A stretch of 64,000 nt of DNA from Aquisalibacillus elongatus (GTDB taxonomy: Bacteria; Bacillota; Bacilli; Bacillales; Alkalibacillaceae): positions 124,001-188,000 of the forward strand of contig NZ_RKRF01000007.1 in assembly GCF_003843875.1 (NCBI RefSeq). Reading direction: 5' to 3'. The notes beneath the pieces are model-generated. The model was not told where the DNA came from. It worked only from the letters and a program-made list of their open reading frames with translations, and did not search any database. Below, in pieces: positions 1 to 10,300 of this stretch. Made by a program: the position numbers and the translations under genes. Numbering within the stretch: position 1 is the first letter of the stretch; every line of letters begins with the position of its first letter.

Positions 1-1296
1 CGAGAAGCCATTCATCAGATGAAGCAGCAATTTTTACAAGGAAGTAAGGAACATGGCTATGACGATTCGACTGCAATAAAGCTTTTTGATTGGATTGAGC
101 GATTTGCTGACTATGGATTTAATAAAAGTCATGCCGTTGCCTATTCCATTATTTCCTATCAGACGGCATACTTTAAGGCGAATTATCCAGCCTATTTTTA
201 TGCTGAACTCATTTCATCCGTTATGCATGATGATGAAAAAGTAGCTAAATACATTAAAGAAGCACGCCATCAAGGAGTTGAGATCTTACCACCATCTATT
301 AATCATAGTTTTGGTAAATTTACGGTAGAATCTGCAAAGAAAATTCGCTTTGGTTTACTGGCCATTAAAAATGTCGGTAAGCAAGCGTTTGATGAAATTT
401 TAAAAGGCAGAAAAAATGGAAACTATAAAAATATATTTGATTTTTGTAAAAAGGTTGATCTGAAAACGATCAACCAATCTGTTATCGAAACACTCATTAT
501 GGCGGGCGCTCTTGATGAAATGAAAAAACACCGCGCTCAGCTCTTGGCCACTGTGATGCCGGCTATGGAGCAAGGTGAGCTTTTCTCTGATATGAATGAA
601 CAGCTTAATTGGTCTGATGAGCTATTTCATATGGATGTGGAATATCCGAATGTTGAGCCTTTTCCGGTAATGAAGCAATTAAGTATGGAGAAGGATGTTT
701 TAGGATTTGTTATTAGTGAACATCCAATCCGCCATATACGCAGGACACTTAAGAAAAAACAATTTTATTCCATTACAGAATCCATACAGCGTAAAATGAC
801 TCGAGTTAATTTAGTGGTTAATGTGGAGCGTATTCATGAAATTAGGACGAAACGTGGTGAAAAAATGGCGTTTCTTACGGTACAAGATGAAACTGAAGAG
901 CTTGAAGCGGTATTATTTCCTAAATTACATCGTGAGGTTTATCGTTGGTTAGAGGAAGATCAATTCATTGAATTAAATGGTAAGTTGGATGAACGCCAAG
1001 GCGAATTGCAGTTAATCCTTAATTCAGTTAAGCCATTTGATATTGATTCAGTTCCGAAAGCAAATGACGCTCAAATTTTCATCAAATTTCATGGAAGTGA
1101 TGAAAAACAACAGCTCAAACAATTGAAACAAATTAGTGAGCAATATGGAGGCAATACACCGGTAGTTATTTATGCGCCATATCGGAACAAAACATATCAG
1201 TTGTCTGAGGCGTATGATTTGGCTGAAACATCGGAAGCATTAAAGCAATTAGAGGAAGCATTTGGCCATGAACATGTGAAAGTTAAGAGAAATTAA
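1..1296 (+). CDS. dnaE: DNA polymerase III subunit alpha DnaE, C-terminal part
   Basis: The reading frame is open from base 1, so the gene starts upstream; 431 C-terminal residues are visible. DnaE-type alpha subunits are about 1,100 residues, so this is roughly the last 40%. The start of the visible part carries the end of the polymerase fingers region (FNKSHAVAYSIISYQTAYFKANYP). A helix-hairpin-helix region follows (FGLLAIKNVGKQAFDEIL, then TINQSVIETLIMAGALDEM). Near residues 265-330 lies an OB fold (MTRVNLVVNVERI, then KMAFLTVQDETEELEAVLFP). It synthesises DNA at the fork, in Bacillus chiefly extending primers before handing over to PolC. The following ytsJ gene has its own promoter. Identification is secure from sequence and from the dnaE-ytsJ-accDA order. 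Confidence 0.96.
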   Translation, partial: REAIHQMKQQFLQGSKEHGYDDSTAIKLFDWIERFADYGFNKSHAVAYSIISYQTAYFKANYPAYFYAELISSVMHDDEKVAKYIKEARHQGVEILPPSINHSFGKFTVESAKKIRFGLLAIKNVGKQAFDEILKGRKNGNYKNIFDFCKKVDLKTINQSVIETLIMAGALDEMKKHRAQLLATVMPAMEQGELFSDMNEQLNWSDELFHMDVEYPNVEPFPVMKQLSMEKDVLGFVISEHPIRHIRRTLKKKQFYSITESIQRKMTRVNLVVNVERIHEIRTKRGEKMAFLTVQDETEELEAVLFPKLHREVYRWLEEDQFIELNGKLDERQGELQLILNSVKPFDIDSVPKANDAQIFIKFHGSDEKQQLKQLKQISEQYGGNTPVVIYAPYRNKTYQLSEAYDLAETSEALKQLEEAFGHEHVKVKRN

Positions 1297-1312
1297 TGCA
1301 CACTTGAAATGC

Positions 1313-1340
1313 TTTACACATGAGAGTGTTTTGTTATAAT
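1313..1340 (+). promoter_or_regulatory. Sigma-A promoter of the malic enzyme gene
   Basis: TTTACA (1313-1318) and TATAAT (1335-1340) are separated by 16 bp. Transcription should start near 1347, so the inverted repeat at 1358-1372 would lie about 10-25 bp downstream of the start, where a bound repressor would block elongation. Confidence 0.7.
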
Positions 1341-1357
1341 AAATAAAGTTACATAGT

Positions 1358-1372
1358 AGTGGTCTGACCACT
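1358..1372. promoter_or_regulatory. Operator-like palindrome for a FadR-type GntR regulator
   Basis: AGTGGTC-T-GACCACT is a perfect 7-bp inverted repeat around one base. Its core TGGTCTGACCA matches the TGGTC-N-GACCA form of operators bound by the FadR subfamily of GntR regulators, as in E. coli FadR. A FadR-subfamily gene lies 1.3 kb downstream (2658-3272), just after the malic enzyme gene. The inference is autoregulation of the two-gene unit. Confidence 0.65.
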
Positions 1373-1404
1373 GATTTCAGACTGAAATTAAAGGAGAGGT
1401 TCTC

Positions 1405-2640
1405 GTGACGAGCTTAAAAGAAGAAGCACTTCATTTACACAAAGTCAATCAAGGGAAGTTGGCAACTCATTCTAAGATCCCAATTCGTAACGAGCAAGAT
1501 TTAAGCCTTGCTTATTCGCCAGGTGTTGCGGAGCCTTGTAAAGCGATATATGACGATAAAGATTCCGTTTATGACTTTACGATGAAAGGAAATATGGTAG
1601 CAGTTGTGACAGATGGGTCAGCGGTGTTAGGTCTAGGGAACATTGGTCCAGAAGCAGCACTACCTGTAATGGAAGGTAAAGCGGCATTATTTAAAGGTTT
1701 TGCTGGTGTTGATTCATTTCCGATTGCCTTAAATACGAATGATGTGGACCAAATTGTTAATACCGTAAAACTAATGGAGCCGACATTTGGTGGAGTGAAC
1801 CTTGAAGATATCGCAGCACCAAACTGCTTTATCATTGAAGACCGGTTAAAAAAAGAAACTAATATTCCGATTTTCCATGATGACCAGCATGGTACAGCGA
1901 TTGTTACAGCTGCTGGTTTAATCAATGCGCTTCGCTTAAATGGAAAATCTTTCTCTGAAATAAAAGTTGTCATTAATGGTGCTGGAGCTGCGGGAATAGC
2001 CATCATTAACCTTTTATACAATTTCGGCGTTCGTGACATGATTATGTGTGATTCCAAAGGTGCGATTTTTGAAGGTCGCCCTTACGGCATGAATTCTGTT
2101 AAAGAAGAAGTTGCAAGAATGACGAACAAAGATAAAGTTGAAGGTTCACTAGAAGAAGTTGTTAAAGAAACAGATGTCTTTATCGGCGTATCTGTAGGTG
2201 GAGCTTTATCTAAAGAAATGGTTGAGAGCATGAATGAAGAACCTGTTATTTTTGCAATGGCAAACCCTGACCCAGAGATTATGCCAAACGATGCAAAAGC
2301 CGCTGGTGCGAAAGTGATTGGTACGGGTCGATCTGATTTTCCAAACCAAGTAAACAATGTGTTAGCATTCCCTGGTATTTTCAGAGGTGCTTTAGATGTA
2401 CGAGCTACGCGCATTAATGAAAGAATGAAAGTAGCGGCAGCTGAAGCTATTGCTAATTTAGTTGGTGATCAGCTATCAGAGGATTACGTCATTCCAAATC
2501 CATTTGATTCTAGAGTTGCACCGGAAGTGGCTAGCGCGGTAGCAAGAGCCGCTATGGAGTCCGGCGTGGCTCGAATTCAAATTGATCCCGAGAATGTAAG
2601 GAAGCGCACACAAGAATTGACATCCATTGATAGAGAATAA
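1405..2640 (+). CDS. ytsJ: Malic enzyme, NAD(P)-dependent
   Basis: It oxidatively decarboxylates malate to pyruvate in the cytosol, linking the TCA cycle to pyruvate and supplying reduced nicotinamide cofactor. At 411 residues it matches the short bacterial malic enzymes such as YtsJ. The N-terminal malic domain shows LAYSPGVAEPC and FPIALNTNDVDQ. FHDDQHGTAIVTAAGL follows near 155-170, then a Rossmann loop VVINGAGAAGIAI near 185-200. Translation starts at GTG, preceded by AAGGAGAGG at 1391-1399. The B. subtilis counterpart prefers NADP, but cofactor choice cannot be read from the sequence. A palindromic operator precedes the gene and a GntR regulator follows 17 bp after the stop. Confidence 0.94.
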   Translation: MTSLKEEALHLHKVNQGKLATHSKIPIRNEQDLSLAYSPGVAEPCKAIYDDKDSVYDFTMKGNMVAVVTDGSAVLGLGNIGPEAALPVMEGKAALFKGFAGVDSFPIALNTNDVDQIVNTVKLMEPTFGGVNLEDIAAPNCFIIEDRLKKETNIPIFHDDQHGTAIVTAAGLINALRLNGKSFSEIKVVINGAGAAGIAIINLLYNFGVRDMIMCDSKGAIFEGRPYGMNSVKEEVARMTNKDKVEGSLEEVVKETDVFIGVSVGGALSKEMVESMNEEPVIFAMANPDPEIMPNDAKAAGAKVIGTGRSDFPNQVNNVLAFPGIFRGALDVRATRINERMKVAAAEAIANLVGDQLSEDYVIPNPFDSRVAPEVASAVARAAMESGVARIQIDPENVRKRTQELTSIDRE

Positions 2641-2657
2641 TTTCTTGAGGTGCTACG

Positions 2658-3272
2658 ATGACTAATTCGGCAAAAATAAAAGTCTATCAGGAAGTTTTAG
2701 ACCAGATTAGACTTTTTATTGAGGAGAACCAACTATCAGAAGGGGACCGGCTTCCATCTGAACGTGAACTCTCAGAACAGCTGAATGCGGGGCGTTCATC
2801 CGTTAGGGAAGCATTACGTGCAATTGAACTATTAGGTTTAATTGAGACGAGACATGGTGAAGGGACGTTTTTAAAAACGTACCGCCCTTACCACACGGTG
2901 GAATTATTAGCGACGTTTGTACTAAGACAACCAACAACAAAAGAAGAACTTCTTGATGTCAGACAAATGATAGAACATGAATGTGTGAGTCGGGTTCATA
3001 CAACACTAACAAAATCAGATATACAAAACTTAAAATCCCAGATTCTTGAATTAGAGATCCCATACATTCATACACACGTATTTAATTATTTATTTCAACA
3101 TGTAGGTAATGAATTATTAACGAAGATTTGGCACTTAATAAATAATTTTTCTCAAACTACTTTTTCAAGTCATCTTAATCAAGACTTTTATTTAGAATTT
3201 ATAGAAGCATTAAGCGAACACAATATTAAACAAGCATCAGGTCAAATCAAAAAAATCTATGAAAAGTACTAA
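2658..3272 (+). CDS. FadR-subfamily GntR transcriptional regulator
   Basis: An N-terminal winged helix (residues about 8-72) contains the GntR signature GDRLPSERELSEQL, then GRSSVREALRAIELLGLIETR and HGEGTFLK. The rest is a helical FCD-type effector domain with LLDVRQMIEHECV near 98-110. At 204 residues it is shorter than typical FadR-subfamily members (about 230), so the effector domain is compact. The ATG start follows GAGGTG at 2646-2651. It sits between malic enzyme and accD, and the TGGTC-N-GACCA palindrome before ytsJ is a likely target. A role in sensing a carboxylate or acyl metabolite is inference. Confidence 0.88.
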   Translation: MTNSAKIKVYQEVLDQIRLFIEENQLSEGDRLPSERELSEQLNAGRSSVREALRAIELLGLIETRHGEGTFLKTYRPYHTVELLATFVLRQPTTKEELLDVRQMIEHECVSRVHTTLTKSDIQNLKSQILELEIPYIHTHVFNYLFQHVGNELLTKIWHLINNFSQTTFSSHLNQDFYLEFIEALSEHNIKQASGQIKKIYEKY

Positions 3273-3307
3273 ATGATTTTCAGTTGTCTTAAATTAAACG
3301 ATGAATT

Positions 3308-3338
3308 TTGACAAACTTTTTGAGCTATTTTTTATATA
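3308..3338 (+). promoter_or_regulatory. Candidate promoter of accDA
   Basis: TTGACA at 3308-3313 is a consensus -35. The -10 is ambiguous: TTTATA (3331-3336) gives a 17-bp spacer and TATATA (3333-3338) gives 19 bp. The gap between the regulator gene and accD holds no other strong candidate. Confidence 0.45.
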
Positions 3339-3373
3339 GTTGAGTGGAGCTTGTTCAATAGGGAGGAATCCGC

Positions 3374-4231
3374 TTGTTAAAAGATATTTTTAATAAAAAG
3401 AAAAAATACGCTACTGTAACTAAGCAAGAAGAACGTGATGACGTACCTGAAGGTTTAATGGTGAAATGTCCTTCTTGTAGACAAATATTTTATCGAAAAG
3501 AACTAGAGAAGAATTTAATGATTTGCCCACATTGTGAACACCACCATCAAATGTCATCTCGTGAACGAATTGAGCATTTAATGGGTGAGACGTTTGAAGA
3601 GTGGGATGAGGATATGATGTCTCAGAACCCACTAGATTTCCCAGGTTATCTAGAGAAATTAGATAAAGACCGTGAGAAAACGGGTATTAATGAAGCGGTC
3701 GTTACTGGAAAAGGTATGATTAATGGTTACCCAACAGCTATTGCCGTTATGGATGCTCGCTTCCGTATGGGTAGTATGGGATCTGTTGTTGGTGAAAAAA
3801 TTGCCCGTGCTATAGAAAAGGCGAAAGATGAACGTCTACCAATCATTATTTTTACAGCTTCTGGTGGAGCCCGTATGCAAGAAGGTGTATTAAGCTTAAT
3901 GCAAATGTCTAAAACATCCGTGGCACTAGAGCGTTTTTCTCGCGCAGGCGGGTTGTTTATTTCATATATGACAAACCCAACGACTGGCGGAGTTTCTGCA
4001 AGTTTTGCTTCATTAGGGGATTATAACTTTGCAGAACCAGGAGCTTTAATCGGATTTGCAGGAAGACGGATCATTGAACAAACAATTCGTGAAAAACTTC
4101 CAGATGACTTTCAGACGGCAGAATTTTTATACAAACACGGCCAATTAGACCAAGTCGTTAGCAGACAAGATATGAAAGAGACACTAACGACGATTTTAGA
4201 CATTCACCAATCTGGAGGTGAGCAAACATGA
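3374..4231 (+). CDS. accD: Acetyl-CoA carboxylase carboxyltransferase subunit beta
   Basis: Together with AccA it forms the carboxyltransferase that moves CO2 from carboxybiotin to acetyl-CoA, making malonyl-CoA for fatty acid synthesis. A four-cysteine zinc ribbon is visible at residues 32, 35, 51 and 54 (CPSC and CPHC). The crotonase-fold body follows, with [16 protein letters not shown] and the glycine-rich [16 protein letters not shown] region. The length, 285 residues, is usual. Translation starts at TTG with GGGAGG at 3361-3366. The stop overlaps the accA start by four bases (ATGA), a sign of translational coupling. Confidence 0.97.
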   Translation: MLKDIFNKKKKYATVTKQEERDDVPEGLMVKCPSCRQIFYRKELEKNLMICPHCEHHHQMSSRERIEHLMGETFEEWDEDMMSQNPLDFPGYLEKLDKDREKTGINEAVVTGKGMINGYPTAIAVMDARFRMGSMGSVVGEKIARAIEKAKDERLPIIIFTASGGARMQEGVLSLMQMSKTSVALERFSRAGGLFISYMTNPTTGGVSASFASLGDYNFAEPGALIGFAGRRIIEQTIREKLPDDFQTAEFLYKHGQLDQVVSRQDMKETLTTILDIHQSGGEQT

Positions 4232-5193
4232 AACATGTATTACCATTTGAAAAGCCAGTTGTAGAATTAAGAGAAAAAATTGCTGAATTAAAAAAGTTTA
4301 CTAGTGAAAGTGATATAGATTTAACGGATGAAATTGAAACACTTGAGAGTCGTTTAGAAAAACTTGAAAAAGAAGTTTACGGTAATATGTCACCTTGGGA
4401 CCGTGTGCAAATGGCTAGACACCCTGAGCGACCGACCTCATTAGATTTTATCGAAAATTTATTTACGGACTTTTTAGAAATGCATGGTGACCGTTATTAT
4501 GGTGATGATGAAGCGATAGTTGGAGGTATTGCAAAGTTTGAAGGAACTCCGATTACAGTTATTGGCCACCAGCGTGGAAAAGATACAAAAGAGAACTTAA
4601 GACGTAATTTCGGTATGCCACACCCTGAAGGTTATCGAAAAGCTTTAAGGTTAATGTATCAGGCTGAGAAGTTTAGCCGTCCAATTGTTACGTTTATTGA
4701 TACAAAAGGGGCTTACCCTGGCCGTTCGGCAGAAGAACGTGGTCAAAGTGAAGCAATCGCTCGTAATCTAAGAGAGATGGCCGGATTGACAGTTCCTATT
4801 ATTTGTATTGTAATTGGCGAAGGTGGCTCAGGTGGTGCACTCGGCATTAGTATTGGCGACCGATTATACATGCTAGAGAACTCGACGTATTCTGTCATCT
4901 CGCCAGAAGGTGCAGCTGCTTTGCTTTGGAAGGACTCAAACCTAGCTCAAAACGCAGCGGAATCCATGAAGATTACGTCTTACGACTTAAAAGAATTAGG
5001 TATTATTGATGATGTTATTCAAGAAATCCAAGGCGGAGCTCATCGTGATATCACAGATCAATCAGATGCGATCCGTCAAACCTTACGTAAAGCTTTAAAC
5101 GAACTGGAACAGATCTCAGAAGATGATTTATTAGAACAAAGATGGGAAAAGTATCAAAAAATCGGAGCCGTTACATCCGTTGTTCGGAGCTGA
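4228..5193 (+). CDS. accA: Acetyl-CoA carboxylase carboxyltransferase subunit alpha
   Basis: This is the partner subunit of AccD. The N-terminal helical region (residues about 5-50) is followed by the carboxyltransferase domain with [18 protein letters not shown], the [11 protein letters not shown] block, and the oxyanion-forming glycine stretch [16 protein letters not shown]. The length, 321 residues, is normal. It overlaps accD by four bases and ends in a hairpin terminator whose stem includes its stop codon. The gene pair accDA is conserved in this order in Bacillaceae. Confidence 0.97.
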   Translation: MKHVLPFEKPVVELREKIAELKKFTSESDIDLTDEIETLESRLEKLEKEVYGNMSPWDRVQMARHPERPTSLDFIENLFTDFLEMHGDRYYGDDEAIVGGIAKFEGTPITVIGHQRGKDTKENLRRNFGMPHPEGYRKALRLMYQAEKFSRPIVTFIDTKGAYPGRSAEERGQSEAIARNLREMAGLTVPIICIVIGEGGSGGALGISIGDRLYMLENSTYSVISPEGAAALLWKDSNLAQNAAESMKITSYDLKELGIIDDVIQEIQGGAHRDITDQSDAIRQTLRKALNELEQISEDDLLEQRWEKYQKIGAVTSVVRS

Positions 5194-5215
5194 ACTTAAG
5201 TCAGCTCCGTTTTTC
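5185..5215 (+). terminator. Rho-independent terminator after accDA
   Basis: A perfect 9-bp stem, CGGAGCTGA (5185-5193) with TCAGCTCCG (5201-5209), has a 7-nt loop and is followed by a T run. The accA stop codon lies within the left arm. Confidence 0.9.
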
Positions 5216-5288
5216 ATTTAAAACTCTTAAATTTTAGACTTTTTTAATGTTTGTCTTATTCATGGTATTTCTTAACTATATGATTTAA

Positions 5289-6284
<996 letters not shown>

Positions 6285-6310
6285 CTTTATGATTAAGGAG
6301 GTCACTAAAG

Positions 6311-8071
6311 ATGAACAAAACCAAAATAGTATGTACGATTGGTCCTGCGTCTGAGTCAGTCGATACATTAAAAGAATTAATTCATTCAGGGATGAATGTG
6401 GCACGTTTAAATTTTTCACATGGCGATCACGAAGAGCAAAAGCAGCGTATTGCTAACATTAGACAAGCTGCAGAAGAAACGGGTAAATCAGTAGCCATTC
6501 TCCTAGATACGAAAGGCCCTGAAATTAGAACTGGTAACTTTAAAGATGGTGAAGCAGAATTAACAAAAGGCTCAACTGTCGTCCTAACAATGGATGAAAT
6601 AGAAGGGACTCAAGAACGCTTTACCATTACTTATAAAGGTTTAATTGATGATATTGAAGAAGGTCGTCAAATATTATTAGATGATGGGCTAATTGGCTTA
6701 GAAGTTACAGACGTTAGACGTGATCAAAACGAAATTGAAACAAAAGTATTGAATTCAGGCACGATTAAAAACAAAAAAGGTGTTAACGTACCAAATGTTA
6801 AAGTGAACTTACCTGGTATAACGGATAAAGATGCTAGTGATATTGTGTTTGGTATTGAACAAAATGTCGATTTTATTGCGGCATCATTTGTCAGAAGGCC
6901 TTCAGATGTCTTAGAAATTAGAGAGTTACTTGAAAACCATAAAGCGGATCATATCAGAATTATTCCTAAAATCGAAAACCGGGAAGGTGTCGAAAATTTA
7001 GATCATATTATTAAAGTCAGTGACGGAATTATGGTCGCACGTGGGGACTTAGGTGTTGAAATTCCAGCTGAAGAAGTACCGTTCATTCAGAAGACAATGA
7101 TTCAAAAATGTAATAGCGCTGGAAAGCCTGTGATTACAGCCACTCAAATGTTAGATTCAATGCAGCGTAATCCACGTCCGACAAGAGCTGAGGCAAGTGA
7201 TGTGGCCAATGCTATTTATGATGGTACGGATGCAATTATGCTTTCTGGTGAAACAGCAGCTGGGGATTATCCAGTAGAAGCTGTCACAACGATGTATAAC
7301 ATTGCGGTTTATACAGAAAAAACATTAGAGAAAAATGGAAATCAATCAGACTTAGAATTAGCTCCAGATTTATCAATTACGGACGCCATTAGTCATTCAG
7401 CGGCAAACTTAGCTAAAGATCTTTCAGTTAAAGCGATCATTACACCGACTGAAAGCGGAAATACTGCAAGAATGGTATCTAAATATAGACCGCAAACACC
7501 GATTGTCGCGGTTACATCAAAATCTTATGTAAGCAGACAATTGAGCCTTGTCTGGGGCGTGCATGCTGTTGAAGGTAGTACAGTGGAGTCTACTGATGAA
7601 ATGCTTGCACTTGCAATAGATAAAGGGTTATCTACAAAATTATTCCACCATGGCGATCGCGTCGTTATTACAGCAGGTGTGCCTGTTGGCGAAAGCGGGA
7701 CAACTAACCTAATTAAAGTTCATGTTGTCGGTGATGTTGTCGCTAAAGGTCAAGGCATCGGAGAGTCAGGTGCTGCCGGTAAAGCTGTTGTGACGAATGA
7801 TCAAGACCGACTAGAAAAAGAATTTAACGAAGGCGATATTCTTGTTACAACAAGTACAGACCGTGAATTAATGCCTTATATTCAAAAAGCAGCAGGTATA
7901 ATTACAGAAGAAGGTGGCTTAACGAGCCATGCGGCAGTCGTTTCACTGAATGTTGGGATTCCGGTTATTGTAGGTGTGGAAGATGCTATGAAGAAAATTA
8001 AAGATGGAGAAGAGATTACTATAGATCCTACGAATGGTAGTGTATATCAAGGTCGTACAAGCGTTATATAA
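6311..8071 (+). CDS. pyk: Pyruvate kinase with C-terminal PEP-utiliser-like domain
   Basis: It transfers phosphate from phosphoenolpyruvate to ADP. The barrel domain shows [20 protein letters not shown], the [14 protein letters not shown] strand and the [12 protein letters not shown] and TATQMLDSM motifs. Residues about 475-586 form the extra C-terminal domain of Bacillus/Geobacillus pyruvate kinases, with a [21 protein letters not shown] stretch like the phosphohistidine domain of PEP synthase. The total of 586 residues fits these long forms. AAGGAGGT lies 9 bases before the ATG. FxsA follows 13 bp downstream. Confidence 0.97.
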   Translation: MNKTKIVCTIGPASESVDTLKELIHSGMNVARLNFSHGDHEEQKQRIANIRQAAEETGKSVAILLDTKGPEIRTGNFKDGEAELTKGSTVVLTMDEIEGTQERFTITYKGLIDDIEEGRQILLDDGLIGLEVTDVRRDQNEIETKVLNSGTIKNKKGVNVPNVKVNLPGITDKDASDIVFGIEQNVDFIAASFVRRPSDVLEIRELLENHKADHIRIIPKIENREGVENLDHIIKVSDGIMVARGDLGVEIPAEEVPFIQKTMIQKCNSAGKPVITATQMLDSMQRNPRPTRAEASDVANAIYDGTDAIMLSGETAAGDYPVEAVTTMYNIAVYTEKTLEKNGNQSDLELAPDLSITDAISHSAANLAKDLSVKAIITPTESGNTARMVSKYRPQTPIVAVTSKSYVSRQLSLVWGVHAVEGSTVESTDEMLALAIDKGLSTKLFHHGDRVVITAGVPVGESGTTNLIKVHVVGDVVAKGQGIGESGAAGKAVVTNDQDRLEKEFNEGDILVTTSTDRELMPYIQKAAGIITEEGGLTSHAAVVSLNVGIPVIVGVEDAMKKIKDGEEITIDPTNGSVYQGRTSVI

Positions 8072-8084
8072 GGGAGAGTAGACC

Positions 8085-8480
8085 ATGTTTAGAATTCTAT
8101 TTTTCTTAATCATTGTTTTATCGGCTGTGGAAATAGCGATTTTCGTATGGTTAGGTAATGTCTTTAATGTATGGTTCGTTTTATTCGGTATTATTCTTAC
8201 CGGTTTGCTTGGGGCTGCACTGGCAAAGCATCAAGGCTTTCATACATTAAACCGAGCAAGGTACGAGATGGCAAGTGGAAGACCACCTACAGAAGAGATT
8301 TTAGATGGTTTAGCCATTTTAGTAGGAGCCGTGCTACTTTTCACCCCGGGCTTCGTTTCGGATGCAATCGGTTTTATACTACTCATCCCTCAAACGCGCA
8401 AGCCTATTAAACAATATATTAAAAAAGTGCTAAATGAAATGTTTCGAAAAGGTTCGATTAAAGTCTTTCGAAACTATTAA
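8085..8480 (+). CDS. fxsA: FxsA family membrane protein
   Basis: This 131-residue protein has three or four hydrophobic stretches (about 3-22, 25-45 and 72-98). It carries the family pattern FxxGxxLTGLLGAALAK and later GFVSDAIGFILLIPQTR. FxsA proteins are inner-membrane proteins named for suppressing F exclusion of phage T7 when overproduced; the normal role is not known. It lies directly after pyk with GGGAGAG before the ATG, as in B. subtilis. Its last codons overlap the end of the convergent ytvI gene by 4 bp. Confidence 0.88.
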   Translation: MFRILFFLIIVLSAVEIAIFVWLGNVFNVWFVLFGIILTGLLGAALAKHQGFHTLNRARYEMASGRPPTEEILDGLAILVGAVLLFTPGFVSDAIGFILLIPQTRKPIKQYIKKVLNEMFRKGSIKVFRNY

Positions 8481-9577
8481 GAGGGTTTTATAATATAATT
8501 TTTTATGGCTGTAAAAGCACCAGCTTGGCCTAATGCTTTAAAACTAACAGCAGCTATTGGGCCAAGCAAAACCCCAAATATTCCGAACCAATTGATAAAT
8601 AGAAATAAGATGATAATTAAGAATAATGGGTGTACCCCAATAGATGATCCGATTAATTTCGGTTCAATTAGATTACGAATGATGATGAGTAAGAGATAAA
8701 GAATGCTAATTTGAATGGTTAAGGAATATTGATCGGTAAAAAATAAATATATAATCCATGGTAAAAATAACGCACTAATCCCGATGAATGGAATTAGGTC
8801 TAAGAACATAGCGATTGAAGCTAATGCTAAGGCATGGTTTATATTGAAAAATGTTAACCCCATAAAGACTAACGCTCCCGTAATCATAACAATCATGGAT
8901 TGCGCAAGAGCGTATTTTTTTATGAGGGAAATAAAACTTGTTTTAATGGTTATGTAATAATGGCGAAACGTATTCGGAGCTTGTTGATCTAAATACTTTA
9001 ACCATTTAGGACCATCAGCACTTATAAAAAATGTACTGATTAAGATGAATAGTAAATAATAGCTTGCCTTAAGAATATTTGTGATGGTGTTTATGGTTTG
9101 TTGTAAAGCATTAATTAAAAGGTGCTGACTGTATTCTTTTAATGTATTAACGGTTTCAGCAATCATTTCCTTTAATATAACTTGTGATTGAGGTTGGATT
9201 GAGTCCATGAATGACGTTAACATCGAATAAGCTCGGTCAATAACTGTTTGACTTATTCGTTCAATCTCTTTAAACAAATCATCAATAGATGCGGGCATAA
9301 TATTCGTTAAGTATTGAAGTAAATGAATGAGTTCAACTAAACTAAAGGTAATAACCGTGATAAAGCTCAACAACATGAGTAATAATACACTTATGACTGC
9401 TAAGCGACGGTTTAAATTAAGCTTGTCCTCTAAAACTTGTACAAGAGGATTAATGGCAATAGCTATCATTAAACTAATCGCAAACGGTAATAAGTGCTTA
9501 TAAATTAGGAAACCAATCAGGATTCCAAAGCAAATCCAACCAATCAATTTAAACAAATTTTGATATTTTATAGCCAT
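8477..9577 (-). CDS. ytvI: Sporulation integral membrane protein YtvI (AI-2E transporter family)
   Basis: The 366-residue polytopic protein has about seven to eight hydrophobic segments and the layout of the AI-2E/PerM transporter family. Signature parts include IAINPLVQVLEDKLNLNR near 55-72 and, near the C-terminus, IRNLIEPKLIGSSIGVHPL with GIFGVLLGPIAAV. I start it at the ATG read from 9577, preceded by GAGAGGA. A longer frame to 9664 exists, but it would overlap the divergent ytwI gene and its extra 29 residues are low-complexity. Its place between fxsA and ytwI supports the YtvI name. Its transport substrate is unknown. Confidence 0.85.
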   Translation of the reverse strand: MAIKYQNLFKLIGWICFGILIGFLIYKHLLPFAISLMIAIAINPLVQVLEDKLNLNRRLAVISVLLLMLLSFITVITFSLVELIHLLQYLTNIMPASIDDLFKEIERISQTVIDRAYSMLTSFMDSIQPQSQVILKEMIAETVNTLKEYSQHLLINALQQTINTITNILKASYYLLFILISTFFISADGPKWLKYLDQQAPNTFRHYYITIKTSFISLIKKYALAQSMIVMITGALVFMGLTFFNINHALALASIAMFLDLIPFIGISALFLPWIIYLFFTDQYSLTIQISILYLLLIIIRNLIEPKLIGSSIGVHPLFLIIILFLFINWFGIFGVLLGPIAAVSFKALGQAGAFTAIKNYIIKPS

Positions 9578-9611
9578 AGTGCTAATCCTCTCATTGTTAT
9601 AAAAGAAAGTT

Positions 9612-10094
9612 GTGATTGAATTGTTATCATCATCGACGTTATTTTTACTCGTACTTCTAGCCATTGGGTTTATAGCTAAAAATCAGGCGATTTTAATAGC
9701 GGTTTATATATTGTTAGGGATTAAATTATTAAAACTAGAAGATAAGGTTTTGCCATATATAGAGCAAAAGGGCCTGTTTATTGGTGTTGTTATTATTACA
9801 GTTGCTGTATTAGTTCCCATAGCTACAGGCGATATAGGCTTTAAAGATTTACTGGCAAGTGTTAAATCATATTACGCATGGATTGCGTTAATATCTGGTA
9901 TGTTTGTTGCCTACGTAGCTAAAGATGGCTTGCAATTGTTGGCGAACGAACCCCACCTAACAGCTGTATTAGTCATTGGAACTATTTTAGCTGTAATCTT
10001 CTTCCAAGGTATTGCGGTAGGGCCTTTGATTGGCGCTGGTATTGCTTATCTATTGATGCAAATCGTTGATAACGTCATGAAAATATTTACGTAA
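9612..10094 (+). CDS. ytwI: DUF441 family membrane protein
   Basis: This small protein of about 160 residues has four hydrophobic segments. It carries the DUF441 core: AVLVPIATGDIGFKDLL near 65-85, YYAWIALISG near 92-101, and a C-terminal AVGPLIGAGIAYLLMQ. Function is unknown. The start is uncertain: GTG at 9612 has only a weak AAAGAAAG before it, and TTG at 9621 is an alternative. It is divergent from ytvI with 34 bp between the two starts. The order ytvI-ytwI-citZ is the usual one in Bacillus. Confidence 0.85.
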   Translation: MIELLSSSTLFLLVLLAIGFIAKNQAILIAVYILLGIKLLKLEDKVLPYIEQKGLFIGVVIITVAVLVPIATGDIGFKDLLASVKSYYAWIALISGMFVAYVAKDGLQLLANEPHLTAVLVIGTILAVIFFQGIAVGPLIGAGIAYLLMQIVDNVMKIFT

Positions 10095-10174
10095 GTTTTA
10101 TACTTTCAATATAAGGGAATATATTCTAATAGCTATGCTAAACTAAAAGATATTATTATTTTAGGCAGAAAAAT

Positions 10175-10203
10175 TTCACATTCGTTATAATTTTGTTTAT
10201 AAT
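10175..10203 (+). promoter_or_regulatory. Sigma-A promoter of citZ
   Basis: TTCACA (10175-10180) and TATAAT (10198-10203) are separated by 17 bp. Within it lie two TTATAA half-sites (10185-10190 and 10197-10202). They resemble the ATAA...TTAT symmetry used by CcpC, but the spacing is 6 rather than 7, so control by CcpC is only a suggestion. Confidence 0.7.
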
Positions 10204-10300
10204 GGTCTGTGGGACGGAATGCTAGAGGGCAAATAGATTAAGTGTGATTACATACACTTCATTGTTCTATGATTATATTGTGAAAAAGGAGAGAGATACT

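Noticed and set aside
8171-8410. 79-codon ORF inside fxsA on the same strand
   Set aside because: Out-of-frame shadow of a conserved membrane protein gene, with no binding site.
9578-9664. N-terminal extension of ytvI to 9664
   Set aside because: It would overlap the divergent ytwI coding start, is Asn/Ser/Asp-rich and unlike the family; ATG at 9577 has a good GAGAGGA site.
10240-10259. AAGTGT...ACACTT hairpin in the citZ leader as a riboswitch
   Set aside because: Only a 6-bp stem in a short leader, with no conserved aptamer-like blocks.
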